From Blautia pseudococcoides (GTDB lineage: Bacteria > Bacillota > Clostridia > Lachnospirales > Lachnospiraceae), in the NCBI RefSeq assembly GCF_001689125.2, contig NZ_CP015405.2, positions 3,513,001 through 3,577,000 on the forward strand: a stretch of 64,000 bases of DNA, written 5' to 3'. Each line of letters begins with the position of its first letter. Position 1 is the stretch's first letter. Positions 26,004-34,528 of the stretch are shown here, one piece after another. The position numbers were made by a program, and so were the translations under genes. Under the pieces are notes generated by a model, which did no database searches, had not been told where the DNA came from, and was given only the letters and a program-made list of their open reading frames with translations.

Positions 26004-26231
26004 ATGGATATTGAAAAATATTTGAAAGAATGCTGTCGAATGGCAACCCTTAAAAAACAGGATGAAAATATTAAAAAGGTATATGCCGACGTCAACTTTC
26101 AGCGATTAATTGATCGGGCAATGGAATGGTTACAGAACCAGCATTATCTGGAAGCTGGGGATTATATCTTTGAACATAGTGATTATGATGACTATCTTAC
26201 CTATATGGCTGGGTTATATGAAGATGAATAA
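26004..26231 (+). CDS. Small acidic prophage protein of unknown function
   Basis: 75 residues; its ATG directly abuts the Rep stop codon (TAG-ATG), so translation is probably coupled, with AAGGGGG upstream. It is helical in character and the C-terminal third is acidic (H-S-D-Y-D-D-Y, Y-E-D-E). Family not recognised. Coupling suggests a helper or regulator of replication. Confidence 0.6.
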   Translation: MDIEKYLKECCRMATLKKQDENIKKVYADVNFQRLIDRAMEWLQNQHYLEAGDYIFEHSDYDDYLTYMAGLYEDE

Positions 26232-26298
26232 TGTAACTCAAATCGTGTGTGCTGCAGAACCCGATCGGCTCCGGCCGGAAGAATGATTGAGATACAAA
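26230..26298 (+). repeat. Prophage leader element, copy E
   Basis: AATGTAACTCA (26230-26240) and TTGAGATACAAA (26287-26298) flank GTGTGCTGCAG and CCCGATCGG, closely matching copy B in both half-sites and core. It ends 12 bases before the integrase start. Confidence 0.7.
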
Positions 26299-26310
26299 TG
26301 AGGTGATATT

Positions 26311-27285
26311 ATGGATATAAATTTACAACAAGCTTTTGATCTATTTATATTTGACCGGGAGACGTATTGCAACGCAAAGACCGTCAAAAATTATAAAAAT
26401 ACTCTCTCTTACTTTTTTGATTATATGAAAGAAACTTATCATTGCGAAATATGTGATATCAAATTATCAGATGTCACTTTGATGGATTTAAAGGGCTATG
26501 TAATCATGCTCCGCAAGAGGGATAAACTGTCAAGTCATCCTTATAAACCTACGGAGCATAAGCCCATAACAAATACCTCAATCCGAACGTATTCCATTGA
26601 CCTGAGGACTTTTTTCAATTTTCTCTATGACAACGATTATATGGAAAATAATCTGATGAAAAAATTCAAACTCATAAAGAGAGAAACGAAATTGGTACTC
26701 CCTCTTTTTGCGGATGAAGTAAAGGAAATTGACACTTTGTTTAACTTAAAAACCTGTACCGGATTAAGAAACTACTGTATGGTACATTTGATGCTGGATG
26801 AGGGTTTACGCTCTGGAGACGTATGTAATCTTCGTGTTCATAACATCAATTTTCAGCAAAATCACATTCTAATCTTCGATGGTAAAGGTAACAAAGATCG
26901 AATAGTCCCTCTGGCTACTGGTTTAAAAAAGCATTTACATCAATATGCTACAATCTATCGTCCGTATACGGATCATGATTATATGTTTTGCTCTGTCGAC
27001 GGTGCTCATGTTCCAGTGACGGAAAATACGATCAAGTGTTTGTTTGCCCGCATCCGCAAAAAGACAGAGATTACAAGGTTAAAACCGCATTTATTAAGGC
27101 ATACCTTTGCAACATCGTTCATCCTTGGCGGCGGGGATTTGGAATCTTTGAGGATATATCTTGGACATACCAGTTATGATACAACACAGAATTATTTGCA
27201 TCTGGCGAATACATATAATCGTATGGGGTCTGACGTTTATCGCCTGGACAAAATATTTTTCAAGACTTATTATAGTGTATCATAG
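26311..27285 (+). CDS. Tyrosine recombinase (prophage integrase)
   Basis: 324 residues. A SAM-like N-terminal core-binding domain (about 1-105) is followed by the catalytic domain with the first active-site Arg in D-E-G-L-R-S-G-D-V, a G-K-G-N-K-D-R beta-hairpin Lys, H-L-L-R-H-T-F-A-T, L-G-H-T-S and the nucleophile in T-Q-N-Y-L-H. All five catalytic positions are present. It lies next to attR inside tRNA-Arg and would join attP to the tRNA gene. The short form (no arm-binding domain evident) resembles XerC/D-type integrases. Confidence 0.93.
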   Translation: MDINLQQAFDLFIFDRETYCNAKTVKNYKNTLSYFFDYMKETYHCEICDIKLSDVTLMDLKGYVIMLRKRDKLSSHPYKPTEHKPITNTSIRTYSIDLRTFFNFLYDNDYMENNLMKKFKLIKRETKLVLPLFADEVKEIDTLFNLKTCTGLRNYCMVHLMLDEGLRSGDVCNLRVHNINFQQNHILIFDGKGNKDRIVPLATGLKKHLHQYATIYRPYTDHDYMFCSVDGAHVPVTENTIKCLFARIRKKTEITRLKPHLLRHTFATSFILGGGDLESLRIYLGHTSYDTTQNYLHLANTYNRMGSDVYRLDKIFFKTYYSVS

Positions 27286-27333
27286 CTAAAATACCAGGAT
27301 ATGACCAGAGTGTCATTTTCCGGAAAACAAAAC

Positions 27334-27368
27334 AAAGCCCTGTCTGCATCCTTGCAAACAGGGCTTTT
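27334..27368. terminator. Phage-supplied terminator for tRNA-Arg (bidirectional)
   Basis: AAAGCCCTGT (27334-27343) pairs with ACAGGGCTTT (27358-27367); A- and T-rich tracts flank it. It ends the tRNA transcript on the minus strand and the integrase transcript on the plus strand. Its sequence differs from the host hairpin at 18341, so the phage brought its own. Confidence 0.8.
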
Positions 27369-27412
27369 GACGTGCGCGAGAAGATTCGAACTCCCGACCT
27401 TCTGGTCCGTAG
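27365..27412. repeat. attR: 48-bp direct repeat within tRNA-Arg
   Basis: Perfect copy of 18372-18419, extending from just outside the tRNA 3' end to the anticodon loop. The phage copy rebuilds the 3' half of the tRNA after integration. Confidence 0.95.
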
Positions 27413-27444
27413 CCAGACGCTCTATCCAGCTGAGCTACGCGCAC
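27371..27444 (-). tRNA. tRNA-Arg (anticodon ACG)
   Basis: On the minus strand the acceptor GTGCGCG pairs with CGCGCAC, followed by discriminator G. The D-arm is AGCTCAGCTGGATAGAGC, the anticodon arm has stem TCTGG/CCAGA around loop CTACGGA, so the anticodon is ACG. The T-arm contains GTTCGAATC. CCA is not encoded. The 5' half is host DNA and the 3' half lies in the attR repeat. Confidence 0.95.
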
Positions 27445-27495
27445 ATCCAATCATTGGATAGATATTTATTTGTTATTGCCTTAGCAACGAAATTT

Positions 27496-27524
27496 ATTAT
27501 ATCTTATGGTGCGAAAAATGTCAA
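27496..27524 (-). promoter_or_regulatory. Consensus promoter of tRNA-Arg
   Basis: TTGACA (27519-27524) and TATAAT (27496-27501) with exactly 17 bp between them on the minus strand, about 50 bp upstream of the tRNA. The remaining space to 27630 contains the leader of the ATPase gene, with an AAAGGAG site near 27615. Confidence 0.85.
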
Positions 27525-27630
27525 TAGGTTTTTAATTTTTTTTTTATCCTCCACGCTTGCCATTTTTCCATGAATTGTTTATAGTAAAAGGTAAGCGAAA
27601 TTTACCTATTTATAAAGGAGTTACAATACT

Positions 27631-29376
27631 ATGAAATCATCATCAGATCTGAAGACCATGCTGGCCTCCATCCACCGGAGGAGTTATCCCGCCTATAAAG
27701 ATTTACGGGGCGTCTACGCTTTCGGTGACTATACATTATCCATTGACCATGTACAGGGCGACCCCTTTGCGGCACCCTCCAGCCTAAGTATCAGGATTCC
27801 ACTCAGCACAGCCGGTTTTCCTGCCCATTATTATAAGGAAAAGCATACCCGGATCGCCCTTCAGGACCATCTGAACAGACAGTTTGAACAGCAGGTGTAT
27901 CAATTCAGCTTCAAGGCCAAGGGTTCCGGCAAAAGCGGACTGATCTCTGTCAGCCGCTGCGGGCAGGAAATCCTGGACCGCACTGCCTGCGAAATTACGG
28001 ATACGGATTTGACCGCCCGCTTCACCGTCGGTTTCCCTGCAAACGGCAGGACCATCAATGCACCGGAGCTGGAAAAAATCCTGTTTGAATTTCTCCCGGT
28101 ATGCGTACGGAAATCCTTCCTGTATAAAAACCTGAATGCAAAAGCCATGGAGAATGTGTTCTTTTTGGCAGAAGACCAGCAATTTATAAGAGAAGAACTG
28201 AAAAAGCGGGATCTGGCCGCCTTCGTGGCGGATGGTGCCATCCTTCCAAGACAGAGCGGCGTATCGGACAAGCCGCTAAAGAGCTGCGTCCCCTTCTCCT
28301 CCCCCGGATCCATGCGCACAGAGCTTGCTCTTCCCCACAAAGGGAAGATCACCGGAATGGGCATCCCCGTGGGTATTACCCTGATCGTGGGAGGCGGCTA
28401 TCACGGGAAATCCACTCTGCTGAACGCACTGGAATCCGGTGTGTACAACCACATTGCCGGGGACGGAAGGGAATATGTCATTGCAGATGACACAGCAGTG
28501 AAACTGCGCTCTGAGGACGGACGTTTTGTAAAAGACGTGGACATCTCCATGTTCATCAATGACCTCCCCAACAAGAAGGATACCCACTGTTTCTCCACTC
28601 CGGACGCCAGCGGAAGCACATCCCAGGCAGCCGCTATTGTGGAGAGCATGGAGGCAGGCTCCCATCTGTTTTTCATCGATGAAGATACCTCTGCCACCAA
28701 CTTCATGGTGCGTGATACCTTCATGCAGCATGTGATCAGCCGGCACAAAGAGCCTATCACTCCGTTTTTGGAGCGCGCAGGGGATTTGTATTCCAAAGCG
28801 GGTATCTCCACCATCTTAGTGGCAGGAAGCAGCGGCGCCTTCTTCCACATTGCGGACACCATTATCCAGATGGACTGCTACCGTCCCGTGGACATAACAC
28901 AATCCGTGAAGAAGCTCTGTAAAGACTTTCCGCTGCCCCCTGCAGACACGCCTGCCTTTGTCCTGCCTGAAAGCCGCAGGATCATGACCACACCGGATTT
29001 TCGTGACTCCTCCCCCCGCCATCGGGGACGCGGACCCAAAGACAACGGACACGGCGGCAGGGAGGAACGGAGTTTAAAAACCAAGACCCATGACCGCTAT
29101 ACCTTCTCCATCGGCAAAGAATCCGTGGACCTGCGGTATGTGGAACAGCTCACCGACTTTGAACAGACGGCTGCCCTTGCGGCCATCCTTCGCTACGCGT
29201 GTGAAAACCTGATCGACGGAAGAAAAACCCTGGACCAGATCGTCAGGCTGCTCCTGCACCAGCTTGAGACCAAAGGCCTCTCCTCTGTCTGCGGGACTTC
29301 CTACACCCCGTGCGGACTGGCTATGCCCAGGCCTCAGGAGATATACGCCTGCTTTAATCGTTTCAGAAGACAGTAA
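27631..29376 (+). CDS. Predicted ATPase of the ABC class (COG3044-like)
   Basis: 581 residues. A Walker A-like G-G-G-Y-H-G-K-S-T-L-L sits near residue 260, a Walker B-like H-L-F-F-I-D-E-D-T-S-A-T-N-F near 348, and a switch-like T-I-L-V-A-G-S-S-G-A near 395. These match the uncharacterised soluble 'ABC-class ATPase' family with an extra N-terminal domain. No transporter partner is adjacent. Its biological role is unknown; a housekeeping nucleic-acid-related role has been suspected for the family but I cannot support it from sequence. Confidence 0.8.
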   Translation: MKSSSDLKTMLASIHRRSYPAYKDLRGVYAFGDYTLSIDHVQGDPFAAPSSLSIRIPLSTAGFPAHYYKEKHTRIALQDHLNRQFEQQVYQFSFKAKGSGKSGLISVSRCGQEILDRTACEITDTDLTARFTVGFPANGRTINAPELEKILFEFLPVCVRKSFLYKNLNAKAMENVFFLAEDQQFIREELKKRDLAAFVADGAILPRQSGVSDKPLKSCVPFSSPGSMRTELALPHKGKITGMGIPVGITLIVGGGYHGKSTLLNALESGVYNHIAGDGREYVIADDTAVKLRSEDGRFVKDVDISMFINDLPNKKDTHCFSTPDASGSTSQAAAIVESMEAGSHLFFIDEDTSATNFMVRDTFMQHVISRHKEPITPFLERAGDLYSKAGISTILVAGSSGAFFHIADTIIQMDCYRPVDITQSVKKLCKDFPLPPADTPAFVLPESRRIMTTPDFRDSSPRHRGRGPKDNGHGGREERSLKTKTHDRYTFSIGKESVDLRYVEQLTDFEQTAALAAILRYACENLIDGRKTLDQIVRLLLHQLETKGLSSVCGTSYTPCGLAMPRPQEIYACFNRFRRQ

Positions 29377-29460
29377 AACTACGAAATAAGCCTTGTGCGG
29401 CATAGGCAGCAAAACAGGCAGCAGTAAGTCTCTTTGCAAAGCACCTGTTGTCATGAAAAG

Positions 29461-29502
29461 AACGAGCACAGAGAATCTCCTCCGCATTTCTCTGTGCTCG
29501 TT
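29461..29502. terminator. Bidirectional terminator between ATPase and AKR genes
   Basis: AACGAGCACAGAGAA (29461-29475) pairs perfectly with TTCTCTGTGCTCGTT (29488-29502). It lies between two convergent genes. Confidence 0.85.
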
Positions 29503-29511
29503 TCTATACTT

Positions 29512-30525
29512 CTATTTTGCAATTATCCCATCCACATCCCACAGATCTTCCCAGCCTTTTGCACCGGCCCAGAGAAATACCTGGCCTTTTACCAGGCGGC
29601 AGTTCTTGTCGGCAAGACGGATCTTCTCCATCTCCTCATCTGTGAGCGGGTCCTCAGTGATGCATTTCAGATTGCTGATGTACTGGGGTTCCTTCACAGA
29701 GAAGGGGATTGGCACCTGTCCCCGCTGCACAGCCCATTTCAGGCACACCACCGCCGGATGTATCCGGTGTGCTTCTGCGATCTCCAGGATCTCGGGCATC
29801 TGGGTATCTGCAACGTCCTCAGAGGTCCTGTCACGCTCCGGGCGTGAAGGGGAGCCAATGGGACAATAGCCGATGGGCACAATATTGTGTTTTTGCACGT
29901 AATCAAACAATTCCGGCTGCTGAAAGCCCGGATGAAGCTCCATCTCAATGGCAGCAGGCTGGATCTTACAGAGGGTAAGCACTGCTTCCAGCTTCGGTAT
30001 GGTCATATTAGACATGCCGATGTGGCGCACAAGCCCCTCCTCCAAAAGCTGCTCGCACTGTCTCCACACACCCATGAACTCCTCCGTGGAAAAAGGTCTG
30101 GAATCCGGGTTCCTGGAATTGCCGTCACAGCCCGGTGCATGGTAATTCGGAAACGGCCAGTGTACAAAGTACAGATCCAGATAGGAAAGGCCCAGATCCG
30201 TAAGGCTCTGCTTACAGGACGCTATGACCTCTCCATCCCCGTGCATATCATTCCACACCTTTCCGGTGATAAACAACTCTTCTCTCTTTACAACCTGATC
30301 CTCAAAGAGGTGCCCCAGGACAGCACCGATCTCCTTCTCATTCTGGTAGACGGAAGCGCAGTCTATGAGACGGTATCCGTTTTCCACGGCACCATATACG
30401 GCGCTTGACACCTGCTCCGGGGAATACTTATCAGAACCAAAGGTGCCGATACCCATAGCAGGCATTCTGGCCCCTGTATATAAAGTTTTGTAGGGTACTT
30501 TTGCCGGGTCTACTCCTTTTGCCAT
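29512..30525 (-). CDS. Aldo/keto reductase
   Basis: 337 residues, NAD(P)H-dependent carbonyl reductase fold. The catalytic tetrad is visible: D in L-I-D-C-A-S-V-Y, Y in the same motif, K in I-T-G-K-V-W and H in Y-F-V-H-W-P. The start at 30525 has an AGGTAGG site; the frame extends to 30567 but overlaps the upstream gene. It is the last gene of the minus-strand sugar operon, seven bases after the alcohol dehydrogenase, and probably interconverts a sugar or polyol with it. Confidence 0.9.
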   Translation of the reverse strand: MAKGVDPAKVPYKTLYTGARMPAMGIGTFGSDKYSPEQVSSAVYGAVENGYRLIDCASVYQNEKEIGAVLGHLFEDQVVKREELFITGKVWNDMHGDGEVIASCKQSLTDLGLSYLDLYFVHWPFPNYHAPGCDGNSRNPDSRPFSTEEFMGVWRQCEQLLEEGLVRHIGMSNMTIPKLEAVLTLCKIQPAAIEMELHPGFQQPELFDYVQKHNIVPIGYCPIGSPSRPERDRTSEDVADTQMPEILEIAEAHRIHPAVVCLKWAVQRGQVPIPFSVKEPQYISNLKCITEDPLTDEEMEKIRLADKNCRLVKGQVFLWAGAKGWEDLWDVDGIIAK

Positions 30526-30532
30526 AATAAAC

Positions 30533-31615
30533 CTACCTTTCATCCTGGTCGCCGAAAATAACCGCAACCTTGCCGCACTGTCCGCCTGCCATCAGCTTAT
30601 AAGCCTCCCCGGCTCTCTCAATGGAAAATTCATCTGTGATCAGGTCCTCCGGATGGATGTTCCAGCGCACCAGACGCTCCACCAGTTCTTCCATCCTCCA
30701 CAGACTTGTCACCCAGGAACCGTAAATGGTCTTCTGTCCGTGAATAATATCCGGGCTGGGATTGAAGGTACAGGTTCCGCCCTCTCCCACAAATGCAATT
30801 TTGCCCCACTCTCTTGTGGCACGGATTGCAAGCTGACGGCCTGCATCATTGGCGCTGGCATCAATGGCCCGCTCCACGCCGCGGCCTCCGGTCACTTCCA
30901 GAATTTCATCCAGAGTATTATCACCCGGTTTAAATACATGGTCCACAAGTCCCAGTTTTTCAGCCAGGCCAATGCGGTACTCATTCATTTCCACACCGAT
31001 CAATTTATTTGCCCCCAGCGCTTTGGCAAGCATAAGGGCAGCCAGTCCTACAGGTCCCAGTCCTGTGACCAAAACCGCATCATTTCCGCTGATACCGATC
31101 TTTTCAATGGCCTCATAAACCGTACCGAATCCGCAGGCTACCTGTGCACCGTCCTTGTATGTAAGTTCATCCGGAAGTGCGATCAGGTCTTTCTCCTCTG
31201 CCAGTATGTACGGAGCCATGCCGCCGTTTCTCTGCCAGCCGTATGCCTGGCGGAATCTGCTTTTACAGGAGATATAATATCCTCTGCGGCAGTCATTGCA
31301 CACTCCGCACCCTGAAATGTGATACACGATCACTCTGTCGCCTTTTTTGAATCTGCGGAGGCCTTCGCCTTCCTCCACGATCACACCGCAGGGCTCATGG
31401 CCTGCCACCATGCCGGGAATATATCCCTCAGGTCCTTTTCCCACGTGTTCCCTGTAAATGCAGCGGATGTCACTGCCGCAGATTGTAGTTGCCTTTGTCT
31501 GGATCAGCACCTGTCCATGGCCCGGTTTCGGCACATCAAACTCTTTCATTTCCACTGAGCTGTTCCCCGGAAGTATCGCACCTGCCATTTTTTTCGGAAG
31601 CATTTTCACTGCCAT
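30533..31615 (-). CDS. Zinc-dependent medium-chain alcohol/polyol dehydrogenase
   Basis: 360 residues. Catalytic zinc ligands are suggested by I-C-G-S-D and G-H-E-P-C-G, structural zinc by the C-G-V-C-N-D-C...C pattern, and the NAD site by V-T-G-L-G-P-V-G-L. It resembles sorbitol/threonine-dehydrogenase-type enzymes. A GGAGGATAACG site precedes the start. An extended -10 promoter (TGGTATAAT, minus strand, 31675-31683) in the 136-bp gap gives it and the AKR gene some independent expression. Confidence 0.88.
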   Translation of the reverse strand: MAVKMLPKKMAGAILPGNSSVEMKEFDVPKPGHGQVLIQTKATTICGSDIRCIYREHVGKGPEGYIPGMVAGHEPCGVIVEEGEGLRRFKKGDRVIVYHISGCGVCNDCRRGYYISCKSRFRQAYGWQRNGGMAPYILAEEKDLIALPDELTYKDGAQVACGFGTVYEAIEKIGISGNDAVLVTGLGPVGLAALMLAKALGANKLIGVEMNEYRIGLAEKLGLVDHVFKPGDNTLDEILEVTGGRGVERAIDASANDAGRQLAIRATREWGKIAFVGEGGTCTFNPSPDIIHGQKTIYGSWVTSLWRMEELVERLVRWNIHPEDLITDEFSIERAGEAYKLMAGGQCGKVAVIFGDQDER

Positions 31616-31674
31616 AATCGTTATCCTCCCAATCCTTCAATTCCAGCGTTTTCTGCTGTTTTTTATTTGTCCTT

Positions 31675-31683
31675 ATTATACCA
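31675..31683 (-). promoter_or_regulatory. Extended -10 promoter of the dehydrogenase/AKR pair
   Basis: TGG-TATAAT on the minus strand, 60 bp upstream of the start. No good -35 is visible, which is normal for extended -10 promoters. Confidence 0.5.
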
Positions 31684-31751
31684 TTCTGCCTGCAGGTTAT
31701 TAGAGATATCTGCGACACCTTGAAATCTATCATGTCGTGTTTTCGTATATT

Positions 31752-34421
31752 TTACAGATTACCAAATCCGTGATGTTCTCCTCTCCGGAAAAGGATACGG
31801 TAAGTGCCTGACCCGGCTTCTGCCTCCATATAGCCACTTTTCTGTACAAAGGAAAGGCTGTCCGCCTCAAGAACCTCTTCTGCCTCGTCCAAGCGCACGC
31901 TGGCGGTGGTATTGGCAGGGATCCTGACTGTAAGTATGACCTTGTCATCCTCCCTTTCCCAGCGCACACCCTCCTCCCCATAGATGGAATGATAAGTACC
32001 GTCCACGAACTGCAGGCCGCCGCCTATGCGCGGATAAAAAACAGCATGTTTGAACCCTGTGCAGGCTTCATCAGCCTCAATACCGGCCATGACCCGGTAC
32101 ATCCATTCTCCGATGGCGCCGTAAGCATAATGGTTAAAGGAATTCATGCCGGGGCTCCACATGGAACCATCGGGCTTAATGCCGTCCCAGTGTTCCCAGA
32201 CCGTAGTGGCACCCATTTTCACCTGATACAGCCAGGAGGGGAAATCCTCCTTCAGAAGCAGATCATAAGCCTCTTTTACACACCCGTTCTGACTGAGGGC
32301 ATGACAGAAATACGGTGTACCCACAAAACCGGTGACCAGATGCCCGTTTTCCTTATCCAGGAGCCGTTTCAGTCCCGCCACAGTCTTCTTCACATATGCC
32401 TGCGGTACCAGTTTGAAATACAAGGCAACAATATGGGCTGTCTGTGTCTGGGCAGTCATGGTTCCGTCATCCTTAAAAAATGTTCTCTGGAATTTTTCCA
32501 CAATATGGCTGTACAGCTTTTCATATTCCCGGGCTGTCTCCTCTTTCCCAAGGGCTCTTGCCATCTTTGCAAAAAGTCCGGTGGAATACGCATAATATGC
32601 CGTACAAGTCAGGTCATTGGGCGTGGCGCCGAAATAGCTCCCCTCCTCCGCGTCCAGGGCAACCCAATCCCCAAACTGCAGTTTATAATTCCAGATATGA
32701 TCTTCCGAATGACACCTCATGAAATCGATCCATGCTTTCATGCTGCTGTACTGCCTCTCTAAAATGGCCTTATCCCCATACATGAGATACAAAGTCCAGG
32801 GATTGATCACTGCCACGTCCGCCCAGGCTGCCGCGGAATGAGGGCCCTGCCTCAGAAGCCAGTTTCCGTCCGTACGGCCCTCTTCTATGTTTGGCACTAC
32901 ATGGGGCACGCCCCCTTCCGGTGTCTGGTCCGCCTCCACATCTCTGAGCCACTTTTTATAAAAGGTGTATGTATTCATAAGATAGCAGGCGGTACGGCAG
33001 AAAATCTGTGCATCCCCTGTCCATCCCAGGCGCTCGTCTCTCTGGGGACAGTCTGTGGGCACATCCAGAAAATTCCCCTTCAGCCCCCACAGGTAATTGT
33101 GGTGAAGCTGATTTAAAAGCGGATGGGAACAGGTTATGTTTCCTGTCCTCTCCATCTCTGAATGCAGGGTACAGGCCGTAAAATTTTCTTTCTCTGCCTC
33201 TCCGGGCCAGGAGACGATCTTTGCATACTGAAAGCCCATATAAGTAAAATGAGGATGATAAGTGACGGTTCCCTCTCTGGCAAATGTATATTTCATGGAA
33301 GCCTTTGCATGCCGCAGATTATCCAGATATACGTTCCCTTCATGATCCAGCACCTCAAAACAGTGCAGCTCGATCACATCTCCCGGTTTTCCGTATGCAG
33401 TCACCCGGATGCGTCCTGCCAGGTTCTGGCCGAAATCAATGACCAGTTCCCCTTTCGGCGTTCTGAAGATCCGCTTTGCAGGCAGTTCATCCATTACCCG
33501 GACCCTGGAACCGCTCTGTGCCCGGAGAACCCCTGTATCAAAGGGTACCAGTACCACATCTCTCCATTCTCCCTGTGGGGCTGCATCCACGGCCCAGCCC
33601 GGGATTTCTTTCGCCGCATCATAAATTTCGCCGTTGTAAATATCCGCAAACACAACCGGAGCATCACAACCCTTCCAGGATGGGCCGGTGCACACTGTCT
33701 CTGTACTTCCGTCCTCATACCGGATATATATCTGCATGGCAAATCCGGTTTTACTGCCATAGTTGTTTCTGGCACGTGTAAGACCCATAATTCCCTTATA
33801 CCATCCGGCGCCCAGCATGGCCCCTGCCACATTTATGCCTTCTTTCAGAGCAGAAGCCACATCATAGGTCTGATACAGCAGATGTCTGCGGTAGGAGGTC
33901 CAGCCCGGTGTCATCTCGTCTTCCCCCACCTTCTCCCCGTTCAGATAAAAGTTATAAAGACCAAGGGCAGTGGTAAATGCGTAGGCTTCCCTTACTTTTC
34001 CCTTTACCCGGAAAGTTCCCCTTACATATGTGCCTTTTGACTCCTCTTTATAGGAATCATCCGTCTCCCCGGAGACAAACGGAGCCTTAAGGCCCTCCTC
34101 CAAAAGGGAGGTGACAAACCAGGCCGTTTCACTCCATCCTGTCTCCTCTTCTGCTGTCCATACCCGGACACGGACAAAATATTTAGATGCTGGCATGATC
34201 TCTGTATCCTTAACAAAAATATGCGCTGATTCACGGTCCTGTATTTGCCCGCTGTCATATATAAGTTCCGAAAATGCCCGGTCCGCTGCGATCTGCAGTC
34301 TGTAGCTTGTCTGCACCACATTTCTCCTGTCACTTTCCAGCTCCCATCCAAACTGCGGCATAGCCTCCACGCCCACCGGATTGACCTGATAATCCATATG
34401 TATCTTTTTTACTTTCAGCAT
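31752..34421 (-). CDS. GH78 family alpha-L-rhamnosidase
   Basis: 889 residues. An N-terminal beta domain with F-x-W-E-L-E-S-D and a carbohydrate-binding region precede an (alpha/alpha)6 barrel. The GH78 signature D-C-P-Q-R-D-E-R-L-G-W-T-G-D-A-Q is near residue 445, with catalytic acidic residues in it. No signal peptide is seen, so the enzyme is probably cytoplasmic and acts on imported oligosaccharides or glycosides. The start at 34421 follows AAAGGAG; the frame is open to 34466 without a site. It belongs to the isomerase-kinase operon. Confidence 0.92.
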   Translation of the reverse strand: MLKVKKIHMDYQVNPVGVEAMPQFGWELESDRRNVVQTSYRLQIAADRAFSELIYDSGQIQDRESAHIFVKDTEIMPASKYFVRVRVWTAEEETGWSETAWFVTSLLEEGLKAPFVSGETDDSYKEESKGTYVRGTFRVKGKVREAYAFTTALGLYNFYLNGEKVGEDEMTPGWTSYRRHLLYQTYDVASALKEGINVAGAMLGAGWYKGIMGLTRARNNYGSKTGFAMQIYIRYEDGSTETVCTGPSWKGCDAPVVFADIYNGEIYDAAKEIPGWAVDAAPQGEWRDVVLVPFDTGVLRAQSGSRVRVMDELPAKRIFRTPKGELVIDFGQNLAGRIRVTAYGKPGDVIELHCFEVLDHEGNVYLDNLRHAKASMKYTFAREGTVTYHPHFTYMGFQYAKIVSWPGEAEKENFTACTLHSEMERTGNITCSHPLLNQLHHNYLWGLKGNFLDVPTDCPQRDERLGWTGDAQIFCRTACYLMNTYTFYKKWLRDVEADQTPEGGVPHVVPNIEEGRTDGNWLLRQGPHSAAAWADVAVINPWTLYLMYGDKAILERQYSSMKAWIDFMRCHSEDHIWNYKLQFGDWVALDAEEGSYFGATPNDLTCTAYYAYSTGLFAKMARALGKEETAREYEKLYSHIVEKFQRTFFKDDGTMTAQTQTAHIVALYFKLVPQAYVKKTVAGLKRLLDKENGHLVTGFVGTPYFCHALSQNGCVKEAYDLLLKEDFPSWLYQVKMGATTVWEHWDGIKPDGSMWSPGMNSFNHYAYGAIGEWMYRVMAGIEADEACTGFKHAVFYPRIGGGLQFVDGTYHSIYGEEGVRWEREDDKVILTVRIPANTTASVRLDEAEEVLEADSLSFVQKSGYMEAEAGSGTYRILFRRGEHHGFGNL

Positions 34422-34528
34422 TCTGACTCCTTTTCTATCCTGAATATACAGTAATGTCCCGTCCATTCACAGTCTCGGACAAAAACCCATGCAGGACCAC
34501 AGCGACGTGCCCGGCTGCCCTCCAAGTG

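Larger units (their letters stand above)
18372..27412. mobile_element. Integrated filamentous-phage (inovirus) prophage, 8,993 bp circle
   Basis: The element lies between two perfect 48-bp direct repeats, one inside tRNA-Arg. Excision between them would give a circle of 8,993 bp, within the inovirus size range. Contents in order: helical membrane protein and repressor (-), then (+) a small regulator-like protein, a GC-rich non-coding region, a small membrane protein, an ssDNA-binding candidate, two membrane proteins, a major-coat candidate, a terminator, a pIII-like adhesin, a pVI-like protein, Zot/pI, replication protein, small ORF, tyrosine integrase. This parallels the V-VII-IX-VIII-terminator-III-VI-I order of M13. 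No secretin (pIV) gene is present, as expected for a host without an outer membrane. Base composition outside the GC-rich part is visibly more AT-rich than the flanks. Confidence 0.9.

Noticed and set aside
18372..27412. Reverse transcriptase, retron, restriction or toxin-antitoxin defence cargo in the prophage
   Set aside because: I looked for YxDD, nuclease and toxin motifs in the unassigned ORFs and saw none; the small unknown genes are membrane or DNA-binding in character.
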